NCBI GenBank assembly: GCA_036897485.1
Contig: JAYMTF010001833.1
Location: 1-21,100, forward strand
Direction: 5' to 3'
From: Pelargonium nanum
Taxonomy: Eukaryota > Streptophyta > Magnoliopsida > Geraniales > Geraniaceae
Length of the DNA: 21,100 bases
This document shows, piece by piece, positions 9,956-19,176 of the stretch. A program made the translations under genes and the position numbers. Each line of letters begins with the position of its first letter. Position 1 is the stretch's first letter. The notes beneath the pieces are model-generated. The model searched no databases. It was given only the letters and a program-made list of their open reading frames with translations, and was not told the DNA's origin.

Positions 9956-10665
9956 ATTATTCTATACTTTTAAACACTACTTTTTTTCTTTGAAGATTGT
10001 GCACCATTTTTCTTCTTCTTTTTATAATATTGCTGCTCTTGTAGTGAATGTGAATTGGAGGGGAGGACAAACTTGCACTAGACAAATGGAATGACTAAAG
10101 GTAGTATCTGAATTGACATTTTTACTTTAATAATAACAATGAGATTCTCAATTAGGATTAGATGCACTTCATTCACATTCTCATTCCATTGAAAAAAAAA
10201 TTGAGATTCTCTTTCTTATTTCTTCAGCTTTGTATATAACAATTTAAGTTTTAAAAATTCATAATTTTGTTTGAAAGTTGGATTGATATAAATAATTTTT
10301 TTAGTTCATATAATTTTTTGAGATGAGCATTATTATAATTTTATTTTTTTCAAATGATGTATATTTATATTCACAAATTTCAAATAAAATATAATTTATA
10401 ATTTTTTTTCAAATATCCGTACTCTTTTTCTTAGTAAATTATTAGGAGGAATACAATCACTAACGATAAAAGAATGCCAAATAATTTTTTTTTTTTGCAT
10501 AATTATTGAAATATTTTCATAATTTCATTTCTAACTACTTTTTATTTTTATTAAACAAATAATAACAATGAGAACAAAAATAATTTTCATTCCCACTTTA
10601 ATTTTTTAATAAAGTATTACGTAATAAGAACAAGAATAACACAATTCTTAGCATCAATTTTTTAA
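9956..10665. other. AT-rich intergenic interval, nothing recognisable
   Basis: A very AT-rich stretch with several poly(A)/poly(T) runs (for example about 10482-10496). No coding frame, hairpin element or RNA gene was seen. The last nine bases (10657-10665, ATTTTTTAA) are the left target-site duplication of the adjoining Mutator-like element. Confidence 0.5.
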
Positions 10666-11510
10666 GGGTAAAATATTTCCAGACCCTCTGCACTTGTTTT
10701 TATTTAAAAATTGGCCTCTATTTAGGGTTTTGCCTCATTTCGAATCCTGACTTTCATATTTTTATTTTTTAGTCCAACTGACCTGCTGCTGCAAGTCTCA
10801 ACCGACACGTTAGCCGCGACTGCCACATCACCTCCACCACGTCAGATTTCGTCGCCATGTTATACATGAATCACATGTGTTGCACACCATCAAAATGACT
10901 CCGTTTTAATGGCTTAAAACAAAAAAATAATCATAAATAATAATAATAAAAAAGCTTGAGATGCAGAAGAACCAACTTCCGTCGCCGCTTCGTTGATCCA
11001 AAAGCACACGGAGGTGGCGGTGCCAGTTCCGCGCAGCGAAACCCCTCAGCCGACAGACCTCCGCCACATCGTATTCAGCATAGCTCCCTCCGCCAAGCTT
11101 TGGGAGAAAAGGAAAAAGTACATAAGCTATGGTATTGCTCCATTTCTCTTCGATTTTGATTCAAATGTATTTGCATCTCAAGCTCGAGCTTTGTATCTCA
11201 AGCTTTGGGAGCAAAAAAATAAAACGCGGCGTAGGGTTTGATGTATCTTGAGCTTTTTCTTTCTTTCTATCTTTTTTTGTTTCAAGCCATCAAAACGGCG
11301 TCGTTTTGATGGTGTCCAACGCAAGTGATTCATGTCTGGCGTGGTGACGAAACCTGACGTGGCGGTCGTGTCGATTGAGACCTGCAGTAGCAGGTCAATT
11401 GGACTAAAATATAAAAATATAAAAATGCAGAGTTCGAAAAGAGGCAAAACTCTAAATATGGGTCAACTTTCAAATAAAAACAGGACCATGGGTGTGGAAA
11501 TATTTTACCC
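10666..11510. mobile_element. Mutator-like element with long TIRs carrying a captured gene fragment (Pack-MULE), 845 bp
   Basis: Seen: the left end (GGGTAAAATATTTCCAGACC) and the right end (read inversely GGGTAAAATATTTCCACACC) begin terminal inverted repeats of about 230-260 bp (about 10666-10920 and 11280-11510). Arms share, in order, TTTTTATTT..A..TTG, GTTTTGCCTC.TTTCGAA, TTTTAGTCCAA.TGACCTGCT, ATGAATCAC and ACACCATCAAAA. The flanking 9-mers ATTTTTTAA (10657-10665) and AATTTTTAA (11511-11519) differ at one base, a 9-bp target-site duplication as expected for Mutator. No transposase is present. The GC-rich centre (about 10960-11150) is host-gene-like (next entry). The right end lies only 270 bp before the TRM61 start codon, so the element sits inside the divergent promoter interval. 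Confidence 0.85.
10990..11140 (+). pseudogene. Captured exon fragment resembling a DUF604 / fringe-like glycosyltransferase
   Basis: In one frame, 10993-11124 encodes a run that includes TDLRHIVFSIAPSAKLW and EKRKKYI (11053-11124). Known: plant DUF604 proteins (GT31 fringe-like, Golgi type II membrane proteins) have at the start of their domain a motif of the form 'HIVFGIaaSaklWekRkeYiklWW'. The match stops at YI, where the expected LWW is replaced by unrelated sequence, so this is a fragment, not a gene. GC content is much higher than in the surrounding arms, consistent with capture of host exon DNA. The word AAGCTTTGGGAG recurs at about 11199, so a small duplication may have followed. The family assignment is from remembered motif similarity, not a search. 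Confidence 0.55.
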
Positions 11511-11780
11511 AATTTTTAATTTAAATGAAGCCAAAATTCCTTTGGGCTAATCTACAGTGGAGATCGAGTTCAAAGACCCGGCCCAGCCCACAAAACATTG
11601 CTCTTTCACCACTCTAATCTCACTCGCCACCAATGTGTTCCAAGACTCTGTAGCCGAGCCGCCATTCCATTCTCAGTTGTCGGAGCTCCAAAACAAAATA
11701 CTGAAGAAAAAGCCGCTGGTAACCAACCACGGAACCACCCTATCTTCTTCCCAACATATTGTAACTGTAACATTCAAAAA
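11511..11780 (+). promoter_or_regulatory. Probable 5' leader of TRM61, in-frame open upstream region
   Basis: Between the transposon end and the conserved start there are only 270 bases, so the leader and perhaps the core promoter must lie here or inside the element. From ATG 11598 the frame is open for 61 codons and joins the TRM61 frame. The first residues (MLFHHSNLTRHQCVPRLCSR) are basic and without acidic residues, which could act as an organelle presequence if translated. Confidence 0.4.
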
Positions 11781-14700
11781 ATGCTGCCTCTCGATCCTTC
11801 CAAAAAATTGTCTTTTAATCGCTCCATTTGCGACGGCGATTTGGTCGTTGTTTACGAGAGGCACGATAACATGAAGGCCATCAAAGTATGCGAGGGTTCA
11901 GTTCTGCAAAACCGTTTTGGTGTATTTAAGCATTCAGATTGGATTGGAAAGCCTTTTGGGTCTAAGGTGTTGAGCAATAAAGGCGGGTTTGTTTACTTGT
12001 TGGCTCCAACTCCTGAGCTGTGGACACTGGTTCTTAGCCACAGGACTCAGATTCTGTATATTGCCGATATCAGCTTGGTGATCATGTACTTGGAGATTGT
12101 TCCTGGCTGTTTGGTTCTTGAATCTGGAACTGGAAGTGGGTCTTTATCTACCTCGCTTGCTAGGGCAGTTGCTCCCACTGGTCACGTCCACACATTTGAT
12201 TTCCATGAACAAAGGGCTGTTTCGGCTAGGTATGTTACTGAGATTATCTCTATTTTATCTTATGTGATATACTTGTTTTAGTAGTCAAATTTTCATCTGT
12301 TGTTGTGTTTTCTTTTATTTGAATCTAGGCTTACTTTTATTTTCTGAATATAAGTTGAATTTGGACTCATGAAATCTTGTTAAATTGGAACTTAAGATGC
12401 ATTTGAAAATTTCTGATGTCTACCCTAAGATACTAATTTCGTTAAGATCCTCTAAAAAAAATTGGTCATACTCAGTTTTGACCTAAATCAAAAGAGTACA
12501 CTAGAGTTTATCGACATCTTGCCCACGTTTTAGAGTAGTTATATTGACAATAGAGTTCTTTGGGACAGAGGTGGAGGGTGGATTCGGAGCCCAGGGTCCT
12601 TGGTCTTGGGTTTTTGGAGCATGCATAAGGGTAGACACGGCTAGCGAGAGACTCAATGCGTGGGAACCCACCTCAAAGGTCAATGTACTCCAAGAGATCC
12701 GAACCACACTTCGTTAGTGAGGACTCTACAGAGAATCTTAGAGAGAGAAAGTTTCAATGTTAATTTGAGATATCCTCCTCTTATTAAGAAATGATATTTA
12801 TACTTACAAACAAAGTTGGTCACGTGTCGTCGTTTGGTTGGTTGTGGGAGAAGTGGGGTCTGCTTCAAGGCCTACTTGGGTGCTTGAGTTCTAGCTTCCC
12901 GATGTGTTGCCCGTATGTGTTAGATGAGATTTGGAGCTCCCGTATACTTTTCAAGTATAACGAGGTGGAGTAGAGCCCCTAGAAGTGCTATCGTCCAATG
13001 AGACGGTGTAACGAACTAACTAGACTAAAAGTTTAAGATGATAGTCGAGGACCAAATATTAATTTTACAATCTAACACATACACACAAATGCAAGCCCAT
13101 TGCCGCTTTGCACAAGTCATCTTCTTGCCTTATGCTGAAATTTAATTAGGCTGACGGCAACGAATTGGTGACCTTTAGGTCACTAAGGCTCTGATACGAT
13201 ATAAAGAATCAACTCAACTAAAAGTTTAAGCTGGCAGTTGAAAGCCAATATTAATTTTATAAGCTAGCAGGTAGGTAGGCTTGGAGGTGTCCCGATGAGG
13301 TGAGGAAGCTAGGAGGCTTTTCTTGGAGGCTAAGTGTGGTGAAGAAAGGTGTGAGGATCTTATTGTGACTGTGACACCATGTTGCATGGGATGACTTAAG
13401 GGATCCTCTGAGAGGTTATGTATGGCGGAGGCTAACTATTGAGGAAAGGCATGGGGTTCTGCTTGTGACATGTATGTGGGGGCTTTGGAGGCTAATCTTG
13501 GAGGCTAAATATGGAGGAAGTCCCTCAGGGTTCCTTTCGGTGACTTTATTATATGTGGACGAAGGCACACACGCAGAAAATCCTTTGGTAGAATAGACCA
13601 AGATGATACGGAGGAGCACAAACAAATCCCAGGGCCGCGACTTAGGTTGTGCTGGTTGGGAGATGATGCGTGTGGGGGGCACCATCAACCATGATGGATA
13701 GTTCTAGAGGAGCCAAGGCTGTAGGATGGGGTTAGTTGGGCTTCAGTTGATTTTCGTGGGAGCTCAACGTGGTAGAGGTGAAGGATTGGGAGTCCATTGA
13801 CCATGATGGACAGATTTGGAGGATCCAAGGCCACGACTTGGCATGTTACGGCCTCAGCTTGAGGTCAATTTTGTGCGGGGAGGATCTTAGGGGGAGCATG
13901 GCAAGGTGAGGCCTTATCAAGTATGATGGATATATTTGGAGGAACCAAGGCAACAACTTGGCATGTTAGGGCTACGACTTCAGTTCAATTTCGCACAGGG
14001 AGGAGCTTGGGTGAGCATGGCAAGGTGAGGCCCATCGAGCTTGATGGACAACCTTGGAGGAACCAAGGCCACGACTTGATGTTACCAATCTGCATGGTCC
14101 TTGTCTTGGTGTGGGGAGTGCTCCGAGGAGTGGAGGTGCTTCATGAGGGCTCCAGCAACTTTGATGGAGTTCCATGGAGGTCACAACGCCGCTTGAGGTA
14201 CATTTACTCCCCCTTGGTGTGATGTCTTTGCATGTGTGAGTTGTGTGTCGTTAGGTTCCCGGGGTGAGCTCCTTGTTTGTGACGCTCTTTGGCCCTTTGA
14301 GTGAGGGTGGTGACATGGCGATCGGGCGCCATGTATCGCTCCGACATTCATTGTCATTGTGATTTTTTTAGGTAACATCAGTTGGGTATTTGAAAGTTTT
14401 ACTTAAAAGAGAAATAAAACTTAAATTTTCTAAATTTTGAGCTACTTTTATGCGCTCCCCTTGTATCTTTCTGGGTTAGTTGAAGAAGCCACACAAAAGT
14501 GAGTGCTAGTGCACAACAGGCTGCAACTGAAAAGCTAACAACTTGTTACTTGAATTTTTTTACTTGCATGTGATTTTACTACATTTTTTATTATTTCTCA
14601 ATTGTTGACTCATTCTTTGCTTTTGCAAGGGAGGATTTTGAGAGGACTGGATTAAGCAGCTTGGTAACTGTGAGAGTTAGAGATATTCAGGGTGATGGAT

Positions 14701-15288
14701 TTCCAGATGAGCTTACTGGGATGGCTGATTCTGTATTTTTGGACCTACCCCAACCCTGGCTGGCCATTCCATCAGCTGCAAAAATGTTAAAACAAGATGC
14801 AGTCCTGTGCTCTTTTTCACCGTGCATTGAACAAGTACAACGCTCGTGCGAAACTCTTATGTCAAACTTTACAGGTAAACTCTCCTGCAGCAGTGCTTCT
14901 GTAGCTAGATACATCAGTGTTCATTCAATGGCTTAAAGCTGTTGATTGGAGGTCCATTCCCCTTCCTAAGTTGGCCAGGTTATTACTGGTCCGCATAGAT
15001 CATATGTTCATGGATTATTGTTTATTTTGTACTTGTGCATGTACAGATATAAGAACGTTTGAGGTGCTACTACGAATGTATGAAGTTCGAGAAGAGAAAA
15101 TGGATCGCTCCCACAACGAAGAAGGTGGAGATACTAGATCTCTTCCATGCAAAAAGAGGCAGCGATCAAGTGAAGGGAGCAACGCACATGAAGATTCAAG
15201 TAGTCCTACTGTCATGGCTAGGCCGGCAGCTGAGGCTAGAGGCCACACTGGCTATTTAACCTTTGCCAGACTCAAGTGCTTGACATAA
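11781..15288 (+). CDS. TRM61: tRNA (adenine(58)-N1)-methyltransferase catalytic subunit TRM61/TRMT61A (complete, three exons)
   Basis: S-adenosylmethionine-dependent enzyme that makes m1A58 in the T-loop of tRNAs, acting in the nucleus as a heterotetramer with TRM6. Exons: 11781-12229, 14630-14874, 15047-15288, with GT donors, AG acceptors and frame kept, giving 311 aa. Residues 1-75 form the family's N-terminal beta domain (DGDLVVVYERHDN; FGVFKHSDWIGKPFGS). VYLLAPTPELWT at 71-82 and SHRTQILY at 86-93 are family signatures. LVLESGTGSGSLS at 111-123 is SAM motif I; HVHTFDFHEQR follows at 135-145. VFLDLPQPW at 185-193 is the catalytic motif IV. The C-terminal domain ends GHTGYLTFARLKCLT. A low-complexity acidic/basic insert (about 250-285) is typical of plant members. 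No lesion is visible. The ATG at 11781 matches the usual start of plant homologues, but the frame stays open upstream to another ATG at 11598. Intron 1 is 2400 bases and repeat-filled; intron 2 is 172 bases. Confidence 0.95.
13007..13269 (-). mobile_element. Putative TRIM-like (miniature LTR) retroelement remnant
   Basis: Seen: two direct repeats of about 71 bp (13007-13077 and about 13199-13269) share ACTAAAAGTTTAAG and AATATTAATTTTA words. Read on the minus strand, the downstream copy starts TGTTAGATTG and ends GTTACA, with TG...CA borders. The other copy is followed at once by CGTATCAGAGCC (13187-13198), which differs by one base from TGGTATCAGAGC, the usual primer-binding site complementary to initiator tRNA-Met. 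Known: TRIMs are short non-coding elements with this order. Against it: the repeats are shorter than typical TRIM LTRs, one copy has lost clean borders, and no target-site duplication was found. Confidence 0.4.
13690..14215. repeat. Minisatellite of ~118-bp units, about 4.5 copies
   Basis: Units begin with TGATGGA at 13692, 13804, 13924, 14042 and 14162, spacings of 112, 120, 118 and 120. The units share TTGGAGGAACCAAGGCCACGA-like, GTTCAATTT and GAGCATGGCAAGGTGAGG-like words. The second and third full units are the most similar. The last is truncated. The array lies wholly in TRM61 intron 1 and is G-rich on the transcribed sense strand. Confidence 0.8.
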
Positions 15289-15558
15289 GGACAAGTTTGC
15301 CATCTTTCTGTCTGGTTAGTGAGAGATGGAAGAAACTAGAAAGTTGTATTATTGTATTTGGATCAGCTGAAGTCATGAATCAGTAGAATTTTTTTTTTTT
15401 TCATAGCTAATTTTTTAATACCCTGATTGACCTAGGAGATTACAAAATATGGATTGATCATGTTCTAGCTGTGAAATGCAACTTTTCAACAGCAACGCTT
15501 TATGTTTTGTTTTTACAATTTAAAATGTTTCATGCACAAATGTTAACTGGAAATGTAT
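15289..15558 (+). terminator. 3' flank of TRM61 (probable 3' UTR)
   Basis: AT-rich DNA directly after the stop codon with a T run at 15391-15401 and TTTTTTAATA near 15411. No canonical AATAAA was found, which is usual in plants. The exact poly(A) site cannot be placed. Confidence 0.35.
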
Positions 15559-17088
15559 GGCACAAATTGGGACAATGTAAGTTAGGAAATCCTAGGTAGG
15601 TGGTCCATAACATCAAGGGTTTCTGCATTTCCTGAGAGTGCTGATGTAAATGAGGCCCCAAATTCAGATGGTCTGGTCAGGACCTTGCGGCTTGGATCTC
15701 TGTTTAGGCTTTTGGTACCTTATGAATGTATACTTCAACATATATAACAAACAGGTTCCGCCTCTTCTATCCCTCTTATATGCATGGGTCTTTTTTCATG
15801 TTCTAGAAATGTTGTGTTGTCTCTGCACCTATTTGCTACTAGTTATTTACAGTTTTTCTCAGTCTATGTCCAGATGCCATTTCCTTGGTGTTGCATTTTA
15901 GTCATCTTATTAAGCAAGAAACAGGATTTGTCCTACTAAGCTGCTCACAGGTCCTCAAGGTCTTCCCATTCCCAGCAACAGTTTCAGCTTTCCAATTTGG
16001 CTGTGGGAGTGTGGTTGTCTTGCTCATGTGGGCATTTAATACCTATAAGAGACCAAAGATTAGTCGTTCACAGGTACCTCATTAATTGTTGTGATGACAA
16101 TATTATGTCTAGAATCCATATTTGTGAATATTTTTGTTACATACATGTTTCATTTGTATATTCACTTTTCAGCTTGCAGCAATTCTGCTTCTGGCTGTGG
16201 CACACACTTTGGGCAATCATTTGGCCAACGCGAGTCTTGGAAGAGTAGCTGTTTCATTTACTCACACAATCAAAGCTATGGAGCTCTTCTTTATAGTTGT
16301 TCTCGATGTCCTGTTTCTTGGGGAGGTAATCTTCTTCGAAACATCCAACTGTCGTGATCCTTCAAGGAATTATTATGTTATGTGTGCTCTTTACATGAGT
16401 ATTCACATTTTATGATAATTTATGCCATTAAGTTAACCTTTTCAGTTTCAATGTGCCCGCACAGACCCAATCCATGGGTTTTTTTCCCATCGTTCACTGA
16501 GGCTTCTTTTAACTGGTAAATGATGAGCAGTTCAAACCAGCGTCTATACTATATCTTGGTAAAAGTAAAAATAGTTGACAATGATTCTGATATAAGACTT
16601 GGTCATTCCATATTGAAACAAAATAGGATTCTGCATTGCTATGGCGTCTAATCTGACTAACCAATCACGTATTGTTTTTAGCAAAAAGTTCATGCTCAAG
16701 AAAGAGGTATATACACTTAATAAACCTCAGATGGCCATGCCTCTGCAAGCTCTTGTTAGGCCACATAGAATTGTTAAATCGATACCTTCATTCTTGTTGC
16801 AACACATGCATATATATTGTTAGGATATGTCATAGGGCTTTTCGCTCTATTTTTTAATAGGAAAGTTTGGAGTTTGGACAACAATCATTTCTTTTATCCT
16901 GTTGGTTCCCATGGCAATTTTTGTTGAAGGTGACGGGTTCACTCTTTCGCATCTAAAATCTGCAGATGAATTGGAATCACAATAATGTTGCATGAAAGCT
17001 TTTTGGCTCTCTTTGCCACAGGCCAATCAAGGTTTGAATGTGTGAAATCTCTTGTGGCTGGACTATGCTTCCATGCTTACCCATAAGT
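15559..17088 (+). pseudogene. PPT: Broken intron-containing copy of a plastid phosphoenolpyruvate/phosphate translocator gene
   Basis: Intact PPTs are plastid inner-envelope antiporters that import phosphoenolpyruvate for the shikimate pathway. Exon-like blocks in gene order: about 15559-15754 (end of exon 1, VYFNIYNKQ), 15951-16073 (LKVFPFPATVSAFQF..YKRPKIS), 16173-16325 ([29 protein letters not shown]), 16446-16515 (PWVFFPSFTEASFNW), 16627-16706 (AMASNLTNQSRIVFSKKF), 16861-about 16985 (VPMAIFVEGDGFTLSHLKSA) and about 17021-17088 (SLVAGLCFHAYP). Most blocks are bounded by AG and GT, so this copy arose from genomic DNA, not from an mRNA. Lesions: a 1-base insertion near 15708; about seven codons missing from the fourth block (the GGVALAS stretch between PIV and TEASFNW); a frame shift near 16870; stops near 16983, 17041 and 17086. 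The transit-peptide region and the last membrane segments are absent. Two middle exons remain fully open and intact. Confidence 0.85.
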
Positions 17089-17421
17089 ACATATTCATAA
17101 TGCATATACTGTTTTATGTTTTGTTTCACTTTACTTGTATTACTGTATTAGTATATCATTCATAAATTTCCATATTCTTTTGATCTATTGGCTCTGAATT
17201 TTTGGTTCATGGGCTAATTTGTTCTGAACATTAACAGCAATTAACATTAATCAGGGCCCTTAAGGATCCTATATATCTGGACTCCTACCAAACACTATAT
17301 AGTCAATGCCTAGTTACAATTACCCATGTTGATTTAAAAACTTGTTCAGATTGACTATTTTTCCATAAAAACATTCATGTTCGGATTTATTTATTTTTAT
17401 ATATGTTTTGAGACATAATTG
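17089..17421. other. Intergenic DNA, no gene seen
   Basis: AT-rich DNA between the translocator pseudogene and the SINE. The missing C-terminal translocator exons are not visible here. No RNA gene or hairpin element was noted. Confidence 0.5.
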
Positions 17422-17431
17422 AAATGAGTTG

Positions 17432-17627
17432 TTCCAGCTTAAGCTGAGGTCTTGAGTTCGAGTCTCAGGGAATGCAATTGCGTTAAAACTTGATAGGGAG
17501 AGTTTTGCCGCCGTTGTGGTCCTACCCGGCTCGAATGAGGATTAGTCTGAATGTGGTAAAACGGCTTAAAGGTGTCAACCGCGAGTTTGCGGGCCCGCTC
17601 AGGAACCTCATGGTTTAGACCCAAAAA
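17432..17627 (+). mobile_element. tRNA-derived SINE, about 196 bp, with perfect 10-bp target-site duplication
   Basis: Seen: AAATGAGTTG occurs at 17422-17431 and again at 17628-17637, exactly bracketing a GC-richer block that ends in an A-rich tail (CCCAAAAAAAA). Near the 5' end is GAGTTCGAGTCTC (about 17453-17465), a good match to the RNA polymerase III B box. Known: plant SINEs start with a tRNA-like promoter and end with A-rich tails. A full A box is not visible; the element begins only about 20 bases before the B box, so it was probably 5' truncated at insertion. The minus-strand open frame across it is chance. Confidence 0.75.
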
Positions 17628-17637
17628 AAATGAGTTG

Positions 17638-19176
17638 GATACTATAAGCTATGTTTGACACTTTTACCATAAAATGATATGGCTTATATGAATGCAAGTT
17701 TCTTTTACCACGGTAAAAAAATTTAACATGTATCAAAGTCGATGCTTAAAGTTCATCTACTTTACCTCTCAACTAAAGTCCATTAATCCATGTGCAGAAC
17801 CAGGCCCACATGCATCTCTCTTATTAGGTCTACTCATGAAAGAGAGTGTAGCCCAACATTAAACTTTCTAACTGAATGTATGATCAATTATATTGAACAC
17901 ATGAAACATATTTAACTGTTATTCAAATGTATGGAACATTATTGGAGTTGGATTTACATGTTTTAGTAAAGTAATGCAAAAATGGAGTTACAAGTGACTA
18001 AGAGGTCATGCGCCAGCCGCTGGTAAGGAGAGAAAAAGAGATGGGTTCAAGTGTTTTAGGGTAGGTTGGTAAAACTACATAGTTTGGTTATTCGTTAATT
18101 AATCACCAACTTAAAACTACATTGTATTGATGTATACTCACCTAAGTTTTGGTAAGACGACTCGCCTCAATTTTACCTATGTGTATATATATATATATAT
18201 ATTACACAAATACAATCCAGTATAACTTCATACTACACCTGCCACATGCTTTAGGATTTCTTGCACACCCTTTAAATCTGTTGCCACATTAATAGTCATC
18301 TTAATTATAAACAAATAGATAAATAATTACAAACATTGATATCTTGGAGTTTGAGTGCATACATCATCTTCGTAATTTGTGTAATCAATCATTGGGGCCT
18401 TTCTTTTGTTGTCTTGACTTTTTAGTGTGAGTTTTGAAGTTAGGGTATCGTTTGATCTTTCAAAGTTCCCGACAATAAAACAACTGTTGTGAGAAAAATT
18501 ATTGAATTATTGTATTTCTTTACTTCAATTGTTAACTTGCATTGTTTATATAATGTTAATGGGTGCAAAATAACTACAAACACAAATAAATACAAAATCA
18601 TAATAGGCTAGCGCTTCTGAATTCTCTTTCTCAGACCAGATATGTTGTTGGTGAACATTCAATTTTTCTTGTGACGGGTGATTTGCAACGGACTTTCGTC
18701 GCAAATAATGACGTGCTTCGATTTTTGTGTGTGGCAATGAAATACATTTAGGACGGTCCATCGCAAATTATAAAAAATACTATAGTTGTTGCAAATCAAT
18801 ATAATGCGTTGTAAATTACCGTGAGTGCCGTCACAAAATGTCCGTGATACGTTACTCAGTTTTTGGAGTGTTCTAGTATACAATAGCTAAACCAATAGAC
18901 CCAAACCCAAAGGCAATATGATTGATGACTTCATTTTTATCTGTAAAAGCCAAAAGCTTCTCTGCATCAATATTCATTTGAAGGATTGTACAATCCAAAA
19001 ATCATTGTGTTATTTATGCTTTGAAACTATTTTATCATAATCTTGGATTGGCAACTGTTGTGAGGTATCGAGTTCGAGCCTCAATAATAACAACATATTG
19101 TATTTAATTGACTATAATGTTACCCGATATTCTTACATGTGACCTCTATATAATTTTTTTTGTATAATATCGATAA
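17638..19176. other. Intergenic DNA with decayed repeat fragments, no gene
   Basis: No coding frame is supported. Contents include: an (AT)n microsatellite at about 18183-18203; a short tRNA-like fragment near 19050-19090 (GAGTTCGAGCCTCA, a B-box-like word similar to the SINE above but without a full element); and a segment at about 18660-18850 with repeated 'GACGG...TCGCAAA' type words in both orientations, characteristic of decayed non-coding DNA transposons. The tract is otherwise AT-rich. Confidence 0.45.
18660..18850. repeat. Decayed non-coding DNA-transposon-like segment
   Basis: TGCAACGGACTTTCGTCGCAAA (about 18685-18706) forms an inverted pair (TGCAACGGAC / GTCGCAAA). Related words GACGGTCCATCGCAAATT (about 18752) and TGCCGTCACAAAA (about 18826) recur. 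Words like these are typical of non-autonomous DNA elements in plant genomes, but no termini can be defined. Confidence 0.3.

Larger units (their letters stand above)
12230..14629 (+). other. Repeat-filled intron 1 of TRM61
   Basis: Donor GTATGT at 12230 and acceptor TTTTGCAAG ending at 14629. Near both ends the intron is ordinary AT-rich DNA. The middle (about 12480-14340) is much more GC- and G-rich and contains a small LTR-like repeat pair (13007-13269) and a minisatellite (about 13690-14215). Between 13325 and 13510 the word GGAGGCTAA recurs four times. None of the open frames here resembles a known protein. Confidence 0.7.

Noticed and set aside
11178-11512. Minus-strand open frames over the right arm of the first Mutator-like element
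   Set aside because: They are terminal inverted repeat sequence read in reverse; no transposase motifs are present.
13692-14215. Regular repeats considered as a CRISPR-like array
   Set aside because: Units are tandem with no unique spacers, the unit length is about 118 bases, and the context is a plant intron.
13416-14378. Several open frames on both strands (13416-13688, 13923-14222, 13972-14184, 14181-14378)
   Set aside because: They lie in the minisatellite and G-rich repeat region of the TRM61 intron and show no protein-like conservation.
17450-17470. Possible tRNA gene at the B-box-like word
   Set aside because: No cloverleaf, acceptor stem or anticodon arm can be formed; it is the tRNA-derived head of a SINE.
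17439-17624. Minus-strand 61-codon frame
   Set aside because: It falls inside the SINE with a target-site duplication on each side.
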